A stretch of 64,000 bases of DNA from Anaerolineales bacterium (GTDB taxonomy: Bacteria; Chloroflexota; Anaerolineae; Anaerolineales; Villigracilaceae). The stretch covers positions 2,728,001-2,792,000 of the forward strand of contig JABTTV010000001.1 in assembly GCA_015075725.1 (NCBI GenBank), written 5' to 3'. The position numbers and the translations under genes are program-made. How positions within the stretch are numbered: the first letter of the stretch is position 1; every line of letters begins with the position of its first letter. Below are positions 63,431 through 64,000 of the stretch, piece by piece. The notes below the pieces were generated by a model that saw nothing but the letters and a program-made list of their open reading frames with translations, had not been told where the DNA came from and did no database searches.

Positions 63431-63459
63431 ATGATAAGGCGAATTTGACCTTCGGTCAA
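63431..63459 (-). promoter_or_regulatory. Promoter of the liv operon with overlapping palindrome
   Basis: TTGACC (63454-63459), 17-bp spacer, TATCAT (63431-63436). The -35 lies in the perfect inverted repeat ttgacc-ttc-ggtcaa (63445-63459), which is placed as an operator would be. Confidence 0.6.
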
Positions 63460-63508
63460 GCGTTATTGTCCATACCAGCCGAAAAATTAGAGCACGCTTA
63501 TCTGGATT

Positions 63509-63997
63509 CTATTTCTCTGCGGGCTTGTAGAGGAGCTGTTCGCGGACGCGCAAATCCGTGTTGCGGATTTTCATTGCGAGGTCGGCGGCAAGGTTGTACA
63601 TCAGGCGGTAACCGAGCTGGGGATACGTCTCGCAGAGCATGACGATCTTGTCGCGCGGGATGACCAGGAGCCGGGTGTCTTTTTGTGCCGCGCGCGCCGT
63701 TGCGGACCGCAAGCCTTCATCGACCAACGCCACTTCGCCGAAGGATTGCCCTCTTCTCAAACGAGCAACTACCGTGTCGTTTTTCACGAGCGATCCTGTC
63801 GTGCCGCGGTTGATCAAAATATCCACCTCTCCCTGTACGATCACATACAATTCCTTGCTGCCGCTGTTTTCCTGAAAGACGATCTGATTTGCGTCGAAAA
63901 CCACTTCCCGGCAAAGATTGGCGACCAGTTCCAATTGCGTCGGCGTGAATTGATAGAAAATATCGCTTTGTTTCAGAAAGTTGACAAGATTGCTCAT
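63509..63997 (-). CDS. Cyclic-nucleotide-binding-domain protein
   Basis: 162 residues, one CNB domain: FQENSGSKELYVIVQGEVDIL strands and the phosphate-binding cassette FGEVALVDEGLRSATARA with the conserved Arg. A helical tail follows but there is no HTH, so it is not a full Crp. It may regulate a partner by binding cAMP or a similar nucleotide. The ATG at 63997 is close to the window edge; a more upstream start cannot be excluded. Confidence 0.88.
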   Translation of the reverse strand: MSNLVNFLKQSDIFYQFTPTQLELVANLCREVVFDANQIVFQENSGSKELYVIVQGEVDILINRGTTGSLVKNDTVVARLRRGQSFGEVALVDEGLRSATARAAQKDTRLLVIPRDKIVMLCETYPQLGYRLMYNLAADLAMKIRNTDLRVREQLLYKPAEK

Positions 63998-64000
63998 GAC

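Noticed and set aside
1..64000. tRNA, rRNA, prophage, insertion sequence, CRISPR
   Set aside because: No cloverleaf, transposase, integrase, array or rRNA segment was seen by eye; a tRNA scan would settle small RNA genes.

Overview
The window reads as chromosome of a free-living bacterium, most likely Chloroflexota class Anaerolineae. This is an inference from gene style, not a phylogeny. Supporting signs are moderate GC, SpeD/SpeE beside Hanks-type kinases, CSLREA/beta-helix surface proteins, Thr/Pro-rich linkers, a lipoprotein serpin, many near-leaderless genes (a -10 hexamer 6-8 nt before ATG) and many dispersed palindromes. There is no phage, plasmid, transposase, CRISPR, rRNA or tRNA signal. 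Coding density is high and nearly every gap is under 310 bp.

Layout. 1-149: start of a response regulator cut by the window edge. 387-3179: pyruvate phosphate dikinase. 3182-7106 (minus): compact operon MBL hydrolase > methyltransferase > MFS > HemW. 7415-8684: speD-speE. 8818-12354: secreted beta-helix protein. 12427-13179 (minus): site-2-type protease. 13234-17436: DUF4129 / membrane protein / MoxR ATPase / DUF58 / membrane protein operon. 17518-18582: DUF309-zinc ribbon gene divergent from a small membrane protein paralogous to the one at 16942. 18769-20133: class III aminotransferase. 20229-24851 (minus): 1540-residue surface protein ending in an LPATG motif followed directly by its own sortase domain, with a small putative DNA-binding protein upstream. 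25339-26489: pncC and a nucleosidase. 26519-33775: lipoprotein serpin, an SRPBCC-PDZ-DinB fusion, two transmembrane Ser/Thr kinases around a GNAT acetyltransferase. 33772-39842 (minus): metG, DUF177 protein, polyprenyl synthetase, TatD, phosphohexomutase. 39900-44341 (minus): two paralogous polytopic membrane proteins around an HhH/coiled-coil membrane protein. 44413-48686: cysteine desulfurase, baseplate-J-like membrane protein, RuvX, MltG. 48687-57357 (minus): glycosidase-like lipoprotein, membrane protein, amidohydrolase-CYTH fusion, M14 carboxypeptidase, CinA, FAD oxidoreductase, ornithine cyclodeaminase-like protein. 57480-63228 (minus): branched-chain amino acid ABC transporter livJ-H-M-G-F. 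63509-63997 (minus): cyclic-nucleotide-binding protein.

Functional links. speD/speE make polyamines and methylthioadenosine; a nucleosidase (25815) and an MTA/SAH-deaminase-type amidohydrolase (50966) elsewhere in the window could handle the by-products. The oxidoreductase/OCD pair lies beside the liv transporter and suggests amino acid uptake with catabolism. The strongest candidates for something unusual are the LPATG-plus-sortase protein, the amidohydrolase-CYTH and SRPBCC-PDZ-DinB fusions, the kinase with a possible transglutaminase-like ectodomain, and the set of palindromic elements, two of which have entered coding sequence.
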